Assembly: GCA_943787745.1 (NCBI GenBank) | Contig: CALSNJ010000002.1 | Location: 124,001-188,000, forward strand | Length of the DNA stretch: 64,000 nucleotides | DNA from: an uncultured Alphaproteobacteria bacterium | GTDB taxonomy: Bacteria; Pseudomonadota; Alphaproteobacteria; UBA6615 | Direction: 5' to 3' | In this document: in pieces, positions 17,570 to 25,777 of the stretch | Layout of the letters: every line of letters starts with the position of its first letter | How positions within the stretch are numbered: the first letter of the stretch is position 1 | The notes under the pieces: model-generated | Database searches by the model: none | What the model was told of the DNA's origin: nothing | What the model saw: the letters and a program-made list of their open reading frames with translations, nothing else | Program-made: the position numbers and the translations under genes

Positions 17570-17956
17570 TTACTGGGGTGCCTGAACCATGGCTTCTACC
17601 CGGGCCCGCAGGGTGGGGTCAGCTTGGGCTGTTTTGGCGATCGCGGTGTATTCGTCGACAGTGAAGCCTTCACGTTCGATCGCTTCGTTCATCAGCGCCC
17701 GCGCTTCATCCACCAGTGTTTGTGCCGCCTCCTTGGTCTCGGTCGCCTGAAGTTGAGGTTCATATTTCTTGCGCAGGGCCACGACTTCCCGGGCGGCCTT
17801 GACGAAGCTCTGGATGGTGGCCTCGTCATAAGATCCTTGCGCAATCTGGGGGCTGGTTTGTGCCATGGCTGTCAGGTGCCATGCCGAAACCATGGAAAGC
17901 CCAATCAGGGCGCTCATGACGGTTCGGCGAATGGCGCGCGCAAATGTCTTGAACAT
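17570..17956 (-). CDS. DUF4168-type secreted helical protein
   Basis: 128 residues from ATG 17956, chosen over the longer frame because GGAG precedes it and a signal peptide follows (positively charged start, hydrophobic stretch, cleavage near AMAQ). The mature part is helical with FVKAAREVVALRKKYEPQL and a C-terminal FTVDEYTAIAKTAQADPTLR block, the DUF4168 pattern. Periplasmic; function unknown. It is 59 bases downstream of the amidohydrolase stop on the same strand and may be cotranscribed. Confidence 0.85.
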   Translation of the reverse strand: MFKTFARAIRRTVMSALIGLSMVSAWHLTAMAQTSPQIAQGSYDEATIQSFVKAAREVVALRKKYEPQLQATETKEAAQTLVDEARALMNEAIEREGFTVDEYTAIAKTAQADPTLRARVEAMVQAPQ

Positions 17957-18015
17957 TTCAGTCTCCGGGTACTCGAGTTTAAACGACAGCGCCCTGAAGT
18001 GCTGTGCGGCGCGCT

Positions 18016-18831
18016 TTAGGGCAGGTCCCAACCAACCCAGTTGCAGACCGCTTCGCCCATAACCAGCTCGAGATCGCGTCCCGACAACCAGGGCAGTTCT
18101 TCGGTAAACAGGGTCACGCATTCCTTGTAGCTGCATTTCATGCGGGACAGGTCCGTTCCCCAGAAACAACGATCGGGCCCGAATGCGTCAAAAATACGGT
18201 GCAGATTGTCGTGGATGTCTGTGTGCGGATATGCGGCCGAGGAGTTTCCATTCGCACCGGACATTTTGACGGCGATATTGGGGTGCTTCGCCAACGCGAG
18301 GAGCTCCGGCAAGGTTTCGAAAGACTCCACGCCCGGTTTGAATGGGTTGGCACCCAGGTGGTCAATCAGGAAAGGAATATCGGGGTACTTCTCCGCGATT
18401 TCACCGAGTGTCGGCAGGAATGTGTGTGCCAGAAGGCCGATCGGCATCTTCTGCTCATTCGCAATCGGCCAGATCCAGTCCAGCGTGCCGTCGGTCGGCC
18501 AAGTCTCGCGACCCGGTGCAATAAACAGGAAGCGCAGACCCAGCATGCCGGGCGTGTCGGTCCAGCCCGCGAGCTTGGGAGCGCTGCGCTCTTCTTCGTC
18601 CATATGCACCCAGCCCAGCACCCGGAATCGGTCGGGATGGGCGTTGGCCGCAGCAATCGCCACTTCGTTACCGTTCGGGACAACCCCCGGAGGGTGCAGG
18701 ATGACGCGGTCGACGCCGGCTTCCTCCATCTCGGCGATCAGGTCTTCGCCGGTAAAGTTCATATCCTGACGATGGATGGGTGACATCTGGGTGTTGATCC
18801 AGATGTGGACCTGTGAATCGACGATCAGCAT
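18016..18831 (-). CDS. Amidohydrolase_2 family TIM-barrel hydrolase/decarboxylase
   Basis: 271 residues. N-terminal DSQVHIW gives the first metal-site region (HxW rather than HxH, common in this family), FLIDHLG contributes a His and FWGTDLSRM the Asp. Relatives include ACMSD-like decarboxylases and lactone hydrolases (4-sulfomuconolactone or L-fucono-lactonase types). The gene lies just downstream of a GMC oxidoreductase and a dihydroxyphthalate-decarboxylase-like gene on the same strand, suggesting a small catabolic cluster, though 95 bases separate it from the GMC gene. Substrate unknown. Confidence 0.87.
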   Translation of the reverse strand: MLIVDSQVHIWINTQMSPIHRQDMNFTGEDLIAEMEEAGVDRVILHPPGVVPNGNEVAIAAANAHPDRFRVLGWVHMDEEERSAPKLAGWTDTPGMLGLRFLFIAPGRETWPTDGTLDWIWPIANEQKMPIGLLAHTFLPTLGEIAEKYPDIPFLIDHLGANPFKPGVESFETLPELLALAKHPNIAVKMSGANGNSSAAYPHTDIHDNLHRIFDAFGPDRCFWGTDLSRMKCSYKECVTLFTEELPWLSGRDLELVMGEAVCNWVGWDLP

Positions 18832-18926
18832 GTTTGTTCTCCCCGGAGTTGTGTTTTCAGCAATATGCCCGAACTCGCCGTTGAGCGCGCAACGGATCTG
18901 GGCACAAGCTCATGTCGTGAGCGGAA

Positions 18927-20537
18927 CTAGCGCGCGTCTTCCAGAATCATGTCGGAGGCTTTTTCTCCGATCATGATCGAGGGAGCGTTCGTATTCCCCG
19001 AAATAAGCGTCGGCATGATCGAGGCATCGGCCACCCGCAAGCCCTCGAAACCCCGTACGCGCAGACGCTCATCGACGACCGAGCTGGGGTCAGGTCCCAT
19101 GCGGCATGTGCTAACAGGGTGATAGCTGGTGCGGGCTTTGCGGTGCAGGTAATCGACGATTTCGTCGTCCTTCACACAATTGGGTCCTGGCTCGTGTTCT
19201 TCCACGACATATTTCAGGAACTCCGACTGGCCGGTGATCTTGCGCATGATCTTCACCGCGCCCACCAGAACATCAATATCCTTCTGGGCGGTCATGTAGT
19301 TGGGCTGAATTTCCGGAGCCGCGAACGGATCGGCCGAGAGGATACTTACATGGCCGTGGCTTTCGGGGCGCAGCAAGGCGGATACGATGGTCGCGCCGGG
19401 GAAGGGATAGGGGTTGCCGCCGACTTCCGGGGAACTGAACAGCATCAACTGAGACTGAATGTCCGGTGACACAGCGGATGGGTCCACCTTGAAAAAGCCC
19501 TGCGCGAAAGACACGCCCATAGAGAGCAGACCTTTCCGGTTATAGGCGTACTGCATGGCGGTCTTCATGCGGATCGGGAAGCTGTTGACCACGTCATTGA
19601 CCGTGAAGCGTTTGTTCAGGCGGAACATCAGCGGGGCGTTGATGTGATCGCGCAGATTGGCCCCGACACCGGGTATGTCTGCGACCACATCGATCCCGTG
19701 ACGGCGCAGCAGTTCCGATGGCCCCAACCCGGAGAGCTGGAGCAATTGGGGGGAGTTGATCGCCCCGCCGGAGACGATGATTTCCCGCCCGGCCAGTACC
19801 GTGACGGTTTTACCCTTTTGATCGTATTCGATGCCGCTTGCACGCTTGCCTTCAAACAGAATGCGCAAGGCGTGGGCTTCGGTGGCGACGGTCAGATTCG
19901 GGCGCTTGCGGGCAGGCTTGAGATAGCCGACAGCGGTCGAGCTGCGGCGACCATTTCGCATGGTCCACTGGCTGTACCCAAAGCCGGTCTGGTCGGCGCC
20001 ATTGAAGTCATCGTTGCGTGGATGTCCGGCTGCCTCTGCGGCGTCGATGAAAGCTTCGGCCAGAGGGTGCTTGTCATAAGGGTCGGATACGGCGAGGGGG
20101 CCGCCGACGCCGTGATACTCGTCTTCGCCTCGTTGCTGATCCTCGGCCTTGCGGAAATACGGCAACACGTCTTCATAGCTCCACCCGGTGTTTCCGAGCT
20201 GGCGCCACTGGTTGTAATCTTCTTTATGGCCGCGGATATAGACCATGCCGTTGATGGCACTGGAACCACCTAGCACTTTGCCCCGGGGCTGAACGACGCG
20301 ACGGTTTAACCCCTCGGGGTTGGCTGCGGTCGAGTAGAGCCAGTTCACGGCAGCGTTGGAAAAGTGTTTGCCGTAGCCCAAGGGGATGTGGATCCAGGGA
20401 CTTCTGTCTTTGACCCCGGCTTCGAGCAACAGCACCGAATGTTTGCCGGATTCACTCAGCCGGGCCGCGAGGACACAACCGGCACTCCCGGCCCCGACGA
20501 CGATGAAATCGAACGTTTCGGCTTCAGTTCCGGCCAT
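18927..20537 (-). CDS. GMC-family flavin oxidoreductase (choline dehydrogenase-like)
   Basis: 536 residues from ATG 20537, chosen because the FAD motif FIVVGAGSAGCVLAARLSES starts 10 residues in and AGGAAA lies upstream; the longer open frame reads into the preceding gene. GKVLGGSSAINGM is the GMC signature, YHPVSTCRMG carries the catalytic His, and SGNTNAPSIMIGEKASDMI the C-terminal Asn region. An alcohol is oxidised with FAD as cofactor. It starts 2 bases after the stop of the decarboxylase-like gene, so the two are cotranscribed. Substrate cannot be read. Confidence 0.93.
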   Translation of the reverse strand: MAGTEAETFDFIVVGAGSAGCVLAARLSESGKHSVLLLEAGVKDRSPWIHIPLGYGKHFSNAAVNWLYSTAANPEGLNRRVVQPRGKVLGGSSAINGMVYIRGHKEDYNQWRQLGNTGWSYEDVLPYFRKAEDQQRGEDEYHGVGGPLAVSDPYDKHPLAEAFIDAAEAAGHPRNDDFNGADQTGFGYSQWTMRNGRRSSTAVGYLKPARKRPNLTVATEAHALRILFEGKRASGIEYDQKGKTVTVLAGREIIVSGGAINSPQLLQLSGLGPSELLRRHGIDVVADIPGVGANLRDHINAPLMFRLNKRFTVNDVVNSFPIRMKTAMQYAYNRKGLLSMGVSFAQGFFKVDPSAVSPDIQSQLMLFSSPEVGGNPYPFPGATIVSALLRPESHGHVSILSADPFAAPEIQPNYMTAQKDIDVLVGAVKIMRKITGQSEFLKYVVEEHEPGPNCVKDDEIVDYLHRKARTSYHPVSTCRMGPDPSSVVDERLRVRGFEGLRVADASIMPTLISGNTNAPSIMIGEKASDMILEDAR

Positions 20538-20539
20538 TC

Positions 20540-21484
20540 TCAGTTTTCCTTGAAATCTACAGTACCGGGGAGAAACAGATCTTCGATCTCCGGCAGTTCT
20601 GAAATGAGTTTTTGTTCGTGCAGGTAGCGCAGCAGTGTTCCGACATTGTTGCGGTTGGATTCCGTCAGACCCATAGGGAAGGGGTCGCCGTCGAACATCG
20701 CCATGGTCTCGGTCCAGTACTCTTTGCCCCAGGGGACAAAAGTCGTGCCGATCCGGCGTTTGAGGGCGTTGGCCTTGCCTGTGCAATAGGCCTGGAAAAT
20801 CGCCTGCGCCGCGTTGGGAAATTCTTCGAGGAGTTCTTTGCGCATCACCACCGTGTGGTTGATGGGATAGATGCCTGTGCGCGTGAAGTATTCACGTTCC
20901 ACCGTCGCGACATCGCGGAAGATCGGGCGCAACTCACGATCTTCTGGCGATTTTTGAAGGTCGCGCGGACGCGGTGAGATAAAGGCGTCGAGGGTGCCGT
21001 CGAGCAGCATGGTTTCCGGATCACCATCGCCGAGTTCGAGCGGGACACCTGCAAGGGTTGGGAAGCGCTGCTCGGAATTGGCGTACCAGTTAATGTCGCG
21101 CCAGTCGGTGCCGTATTCGTCCAGCAGGGTTCCGCGCAGCCAGACGGCCGCTGTCATGGTGTAGTCACGAACACCCACGCGTTTGCCGCTCAGTTCCTCG
21201 GCGGATTCCATTGGGCTGTCCTTTTTCACCCAGATGATGCTGTGCCGGAAATCGCGGTTTGCGAAGACCGGAATGGCAGCCATCCAGTCCGCCCCGCGGT
21301 CGCGCATCATGGTGTAGTTCGACAGGGAGAATTCACAGGCCTGGAACGGTTGGTTGTTCAGGACCTTGGCGTAAATTTCCTCAAGTATGCCGGGCTCGTA
21401 GCGGATCGGCGTATCGGCATAGGTGCCGTCCATTTCGAGTGTGAATTCGTAGTCATTGCCGCGAACGAGAATAGAATTCGTCAT
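20540..21484 (-). CDS. 4,5-dihydroxyphthalate decarboxylase-like / periplasmic-binding-fold protein without signal peptide
   Basis: 314 residues with the type-II binding-protein fold of the NitT/TauT-SsuA group but no signal peptide or lipobox, so it should be cytoplasmic. The pattern (Leu/Val start, ACEFSLSNYTMMRD, IPVFANRDFRHSIIWV, GKRVGVRDYTMTAAVWLRG, NHTVVM) resembles the Pht5 4,5-dihydroxyphthalate decarboxylase family, where this fold is enzymatic. No ABC permease is beside it. Cotranscribed with a GMC oxidoreductase, which fits a catabolic enzyme better than a transporter part. Enzymatic function is inferred, not shown. Confidence 0.78.
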   Translation of the reverse strand: MTNSILVRGNDYEFTLEMDGTYADTPIRYEPGILEEIYAKVLNNQPFQACEFSLSNYTMMRDRGADWMAAIPVFANRDFRHSIIWVKKDSPMESAEELSGKRVGVRDYTMTAAVWLRGTLLDEYGTDWRDINWYANSEQRFPTLAGVPLELGDGDPETMLLDGTLDAFISPRPRDLQKSPEDRELRPIFRDVATVEREYFTRTGIYPINHTVVMRKELLEEFPNAAQAIFQAYCTGKANALKRRIGTTFVPWGKEYWTETMAMFDGDPFPMGLTESNRNNVGTLLRYLHEQKLISELPEIEDLFLPGTVDFKEN

Positions 21485-21635
21485 CGCCTTACTTCCCCTG
21501 ATGCGTGCCCGGTCTATGCCGGGTTGTGAAACTAATATCTAGCATGAACATTTAATAGGTACGATACGATGTTGCGGAAAACTCGAGCCTGTTAGAATGG
21601 GCACAACAACAATCGACCAAATGAGGAAATTATCC

Positions 21636-22568
21636 ATGCGCGCTGTATTTGCTTTTACGCCGTGGGAGTCCAAACGCCTGATCGGCAAAGCTGTTGCGGC
21701 CCTGCCAGAGGTTAAGCATGCCTTGGAGCATGCTCAGATTGTCATCGCGCATGGGTCCACGAATGTCTATGTCGCCGATGAGATCATGGGCGAGTGTCCG
21801 GAAGCGGATCGCTATGTCTCGGGTCAGGTGATCAACGGGACTCTGTGCCAGACCCAGCCGGAAGAAAAACCGGCGATCCTGCGTCTTGTGAAAGGTGTCT
21901 CTGTGCCACCGGTTCGCACCATGGATGAAACTCTGGCGGGCTGGGATGACACCTCTCTGTTCATCAAGGGGGCAAACGCGGTCGATCATGAATTCAACGC
22001 CGGTATCTTCAATGCCCATCACGCGGCAGGAACCATTGGTTTTGCCTACGGCGCCATATGCGGCACGGGCATTCCGCTGATTGTTCCGGTTGGACTGGAG
22101 AAGCTGGTGCCCTCGATCAAGGCGGCTGCGGCCGAGCTTGGCCATGCCAAGGCGGATTATTTCTACGGCACCAAGATCGGCATGCTGCCCCTGATGAATG
22201 CCAAGGTGATCACCGAGATTCAGGCATTCGATATTCTGTTCGGACTGAATGCCGTTCATGTGGGTGGCGGCGGCGTCTCCGGTTCAGAAGGAACGATTGT
22301 CATTTCTGTCACCGGCGAGGAAGCCACCGTTCGTTCCGCCATCGAACTGGTTGAATCCTTCAAGGGTGAACCGGCACTCAAGCTCAAGAAGCGCCGCTGC
22401 GCGACTTGTTTTGCGCCACCACCGGCCTTTACCTCGGGGACGGATGCCGCAAAGGAGGTCGGCACGGTCAGTGACGATGAGGCGCGAGTGATCAAGCAAT
22501 GCATCTTCTCGGGAACGGCTGAAGAGGACCTGCCGAACTGGTTCCAGAAGCGTGAAGCTGCGGAGTAA
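21636..22568 (+). CDS. Conserved protein of unknown function
   Basis: 310 residues. ATG 21636 is used because GAGGAAA lies 8 bases upstream; an in-frame ATG at 21597 has no such site. I do not recognise the family. Visible features: start MRAVFAFTPWESKRLIGKAV, a VIAHGSTNVYVADEI block, GAICGTGIPLIVPVGLEKLVPS, a Gly-rich turn VHVGGGGVSGSEG, and a CATC pair near residue 263 after a Lys/Arg run. No signal peptide or membrane segment. The Nif11-domain gene starts 3 bases after the stop, so they are cotranscribed and may act together. Confidence 0.85.
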   Translation: MRAVFAFTPWESKRLIGKAVAALPEVKHALEHAQIVIAHGSTNVYVADEIMGECPEADRYVSGQVINGTLCQTQPEEKPAILRLVKGVSVPPVRTMDETLAGWDDTSLFIKGANAVDHEFNAGIFNAHHAAGTIGFAYGAICGTGIPLIVPVGLEKLVPSIKAAAAELGHAKADYFYGTKIGMLPLMNAKVITEIQAFDILFGLNAVHVGGGGVSGSEGTIVISVTGEEATVRSAIELVESFKGEPALKLKKRRCATCFAPPPAFTSGTDAAKEVGTVSDDEARVIKQCIFSGTAEEDLPNWFQKREAAE

Positions 22569-22571
22569 CCC

Positions 22572-23354
22572 ATGACCGGCGGCGGGGAAGCGCTGGTTGC
22601 CGGTTTTCTCAATGGTCTCGCCAGACAACGGGTTGTCGACTTCATCAGGGCTGTTGTCGAGGACGAAGCGCTCATGCAGGAGTTGTCTGCCGTCGATCTG
22701 AAGCCGGAGGCGGTGGCGACGTTTGCTTGCCAGAAGGGGTATGTGTTTTCGGGTGATGACCTGACAGATGTCATCGAATCGCGGATCGCGCAGGAAGTAC
22801 CCGAAAGCGAACAGGCCCTGCGGCGGCAACTCCAGCTCGAGCGTGAAGCCAGGGGGTCGTCCGGTCGAGTGCCGTTGCATATCGAAACAGATGCCGCGCT
22901 TCTGGATATCGATCATGCGCCGGATTTTGTGCTCGATCGTGCTTCGATTCTGCGCGGTAACGTGGCGGCCATTCGCGGAATGCCCGCACTCCCAGACTTG
23001 CTCACCTTCATGTCAGATGCCCTCGAACACGCGTTTGACGCTGTCGATCTTGAACAAATCCACTTGCACTATGACTTCAAAAGCATGAAGGCGCGCGCCG
23101 AAACCGCTTATGTGCAGCTGCTCGCGGATGATCGAATTCCCACGGCTATGGCGTCGATTGTTCGGGATCTGGGCATGGATCCCGATGACGTGCTTTGGGA
23201 GTGGCCTGGCATGCGCATCCTGTTCCCAGTCGAACAAGGAGGGCGCGGGGTGTATCGGACGGCAAATTCGGGTGCTTTGGCTGCCCACCGTGATACCTGG
23301 TACGGCTGGACAATGGGACGGGCGTATCCGCAGCGCATGAGGAAACGGGTGTAG
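22572..23354 (+). pseudogene. Nif11-like domain + Fe(II)/2OG-oxygenase-like protein, apparently truncated at its 3' end
   Basis: 260 codons. Residues about 20-75 resemble a Nif11 domain (VVEDEALMQELSAV then TFACQKGYVFSGDDL). Later PGMRILFP and AHRDTWYG (H239, D241) resemble the HxD metal motif of cupin-fold Fe(II)/2-oxoglutarate enzymes, but the sequence ends 20 residues later without the distal His or Arg those enzymes need. Everything after about 23304 is antisense to the acetyltransferase on the other strand. I infer a deletion that removed the 3' ends of both converging genes. The remaining frame is open and could still be expressed. A genuinely short family is the alternative. Confidence 0.6.
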
Positions 23355-23734
23355 GAGTCGTCATCGGCGTCGACGGTGAAGATTTGAACGCCGGTGTGAT
23401 AGCCACGCGAAACAAATCCGTCATGCAAAGCGTTTGTCAGGCTTGTGCCGATCCCCGTATTGCGGAAAAGCGCACCCACATAGACCGAGATCATCTCGTA
23501 TTCGCCGTTCGGTCCGCCCATGCCAAAGGCCAGCCCGACAGGTTCCCCATCCGTCCCGACCGCTCCGATATAGAGCATCTCGCGGTCAGGCGGCGTGGTC
23601 ACCATTTCTCGGAAAACCGGTAGGTAAACGCGGCAAAACGCGGAATTTCGCCGGGGTCCAGTACCGAGATTTTGATGCCGGAAGGGGTCACGCAGGTCAG
23701 CCGGGGATTGGTGAAGAAATGTCCATTCGATCAT
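23108..23734 (-). CDS. GNAT-family N-acetyltransferase, 3' end running antisense into neighbour
   Basis: 208 codons. The GNAT core is clear: ISVYVGALFRNTGIGTSL (acetyl-CoA P-loop RNTGIG) and later FTVDADDDSYTRFLMRCGY. Recognisable homology ends near CGYARPIVQP, about residue 145. The final 60 residues are low-complexity Arg/Ser/Pro text that is the exact antisense of the Nif11/oxygenase gene, with 247 bases of overlap. This is unusual in a genome whose other convergent genes overlap by at most 4 bases, and suggests the native stop was lost in a deletion. Acetylation substrate unknown. Confidence 0.65.
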   Translation of the reverse strand: MIEWTFLHQSPADLRDPFRHQNLGTGPRRNSAFCRVYLPVFREMVTTPPDREMLYIGAVGTDGEPVGLAFGMGGPNGEYEMISVYVGALFRNTGIGTSLTNALHDGFVSRGYHTGVQIFTVDADDDSYTRFLMRCGYARPIVQPYQVSRWAAKAPEFAVRYTPRPPCSTGNRMRMPGHSQSTSSGSMPRSRTIDAIAVGIRSSASSCT

Positions 23735-23837
23735 AACAGATATGCGTGCATTTCGGGTTGGCTATACATCGACAGCGTGCCGCGCCTTGTGCACAATTGC
23801 GCCAACCAACAAATAGAATTTTCAGGGAACGCAGAAC

Positions 23838-25058
23838 ATGGGCTCAATCGCCGACGCCAAACCGACCGATCACATTGAGGGTACGGGCTACCCACTGGCA
23901 TTCAAGATGCAGCAGGGCACCGAACGACCAGCTGTTCTGGGTGATGGTGAGGCGCGTAATGTCTTCACGGTCGAATCCCGCCAGATGGCTGGTTACCAGA
24001 AGGAAGGTGTGGTTCATGAAGGTGAGACCGGCAGCGTCTGGCGCATGGCGACCGATGAGGGAAAGCATCTCGGAGGAACTGACCTGGCGCCGTTCCCGCT
24101 GGGCTTCTTCAATGCGGGCCTGCATGGGGATCTGATCAACCGTATTCTGACGATCGCGAAGGCACGCGATATCCAGATCGATGATCTGAATATTGATCTG
24201 CTCAATGGCTACTACATCATCGGATCGTTCATTCGCGGTGACGGCGTTGGCTATGGTGAGCCCGCCCAGATCGTCGCGCGCGTTTTCTCTCCGGCCTCAG
24301 CGGCAGACATCTCGGCGCTTATTCGTGATGCGGTGAAGGCCTCTCCGGGGATGGACCTGATGCGGACGTCCTTTGACAACACCTTTGCGATCTATGTGAA
24401 CGGTCGTCGCCGGGTGGTGACCTCCCTGACGAATTCCGACGCGCCGGATGCAACCGACCCTTACAAGACCCACGCCGCGCCGCCTGCGCCTCTGGGCGGT
24501 GCGAATGATTTGAAGGACATCATCTGGAAAACCGGTGTGGTTCAGGATGGCGTTGCGCAAGCCGCTCCGAATGGGACCGATGAAAAACTCAAACGCATTG
24601 TCCGCGCCGTCCCCGGGCACAGTGTCTTGCTTGATCCGGCTGGCGTGACAGAGACCGACACTTATCTCGGTCTGGACGGCATGAGCCATTTCAAGGTGAA
24701 GTCCGATGAACGTATCGATATGGATCAGGCCCCCAGCGGTCTTGGACATCTCGCAGCCGGAATCGCCTTTTGCTACATGACCCAGATCGGTCGCTACATC
24801 GAACACCAGAAGTTTAACATTCGTGGTGTCCGCCTCGTGCAGCACACGCCCTTCGTGACCTCCGGAAACCCGGCGGATGGCAGCTGGACGGGAAAGGCAG
24901 AGCCCGCCGATACCCATCTCTTCCTGTCGGGCGAAGAGGATGATGCGACCCATGAGAAGCTCATGACTATCGCCGCAAACACCTGTTATCTGCATGCCAC
25001 GATGCTGGCCACGCTGGAGCCGGTTGTTGCTGTGGAGCTGAACGGGACCGCGATCTAG
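23838..25058 (+). CDS. OsmC-family protein with two OsmC-like halves
   Basis: 406 residues, about three times a usual OsmC. The N-terminal half has GGTDLAPFPLGFFNAGLHGD, a first OsmC-like core; the C-terminal half has LAAGIAFCYMTQIGRYIEHQ with Cys and, near the end, IAANTCYLHATM, the two-cysteine peroxidase pattern. Osmotically inducible OsmC/Ohr proteins reduce organic hydroperoxides in the cytoplasm. Only the C-terminal half keeps both cysteines, so the N-terminal half is probably structural. The stop overlaps the convergent acetyltransferase by 4 bases. Confidence 0.88.
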   Translation: MGSIADAKPTDHIEGTGYPLAFKMQQGTERPAVLGDGEARNVFTVESRQMAGYQKEGVVHEGETGSVWRMATDEGKHLGGTDLAPFPLGFFNAGLHGDLINRILTIAKARDIQIDDLNIDLLNGYYIIGSFIRGDGVGYGEPAQIVARVFSPASAADISALIRDAVKASPGMDLMRTSFDNTFAIYVNGRRRVVTSLTNSDAPDATDPYKTHAAPPAPLGGANDLKDIIWKTGVVQDGVAQAAPNGTDEKLKRIVRAVPGHSVLLDPAGVTETDTYLGLDGMSHFKVKSDERIDMDQAPSGLGHLAAGIAFCYMTQIGRYIEHQKFNIRGVRLVQHTPFVTSGNPADGSWTGKAEPADTHLFLSGEEDDATHEKLMTIAANTCYLHATMLATLEPVVAVELNGTAI

Positions 25059-25777
25059 AGCTCCTTGCTCATAAAGAGCGTGCTCTCCGCATCGGGGATG
25101 CCGGCGAATACACGCCGGCCCTCGAATTCGAACGCGTCATAGCGAACTTCGTTGCGTGTGGAGAATCCGGCGTTGCTGAACACCCGTTGCGAGGCGGGGT
25201 TTGTTGCGTCGGTGACAACGCGTCTGAACCCCTGCTCTACGGCATGGGCAAGACTGGCCCGGATGAGTGCATCCGCAATTCCCAGCCTGCGATATCTGCG
25301 GTCTACGGCCAGCATATGGATATGCATTGTTGTCTCGAGATCCTTTTGCGGCCGGGCTTCGAAATCTGCTTCCAGTTCTGCCAGCATGGCGCCGATCGGG
25401 CGATAGTTCGGGGACAATGCCTCTGCACCATCGGGCGGCGCCCAGGTGAAGCGCGTTGCCAGTGCGACACCGGCCAACCTGTCACCGGCCCAGGCCGCAG
25501 ATGTCCTGTTTTCAGCGATCGCAGATGGCCCCATCCCACGCAGCAATGCTGCCAGTTCCGACCGGGTCTGTCCCGTTGCGACAGCCAAAGGCTCATCCCG
25601 ACTGAATACCTCTGCGATAAGGTCAGCAGCGCTATCCAATTCGGTACTGGTGAGAAGACGGTACGCGATGTCTGTTCGTGGAGTGGGCGGGGGCAACAGG
25701 GGCTCGTAGATTGTCTTCGGTTGGCGTGGTGAACCAATTGGTGTGAGAATACCTGAAATCTGATCGGGGGGGATCAT
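25055..25777 (-). CDS. GNAT-family N-acetyltransferase
   Basis: 240 residues if started at ATG 25777. The core shows MHIHMLAVDRRYRRLGIADALIR (acetyl-CoA loop RRLGIA), TDATNPASQRVFSNAGF and an N-terminal YRLLTSTELDSAADLIAEVF segment typical of larger GNATs. The chosen ATG overlaps the ATG of the divergent amidase (25776), so both genes would start on the same base pairs; a start further in, for example TTG around PPPTPRTDIAYRL, may be the real one. Substrate unknown. Confidence 0.85.
   Translation of the reverse strand: MIPPDQISGILTPIGSPRQPKTIYEPLLPPPTPRTDIAYRLLTSTELDSAADLIAEVFSRDEPLAVATGQTRSELAALLRGMGPSAIAENRTSAAWAGDRLAGVALATRFTWAPPDGAEALSPNYRPIGAMLAELEADFEARPQKDLETTMHIHMLAVDRRYRRLGIADALIRASLAHAVEQGFRRVVTDATNPASQRVFSNAGFSTRNEVRYDAFEFEGRRVFAGIPDAESTLFMSKEL

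Noticed and set aside
20538-20786. 619-codon version of the second GMC oxidoreductase
   Set aside because: The extra N-terminus reads into the upstream gene and lacks FAD-fold sequence; the ATG at 20537 with AGGAAA upstream fits.
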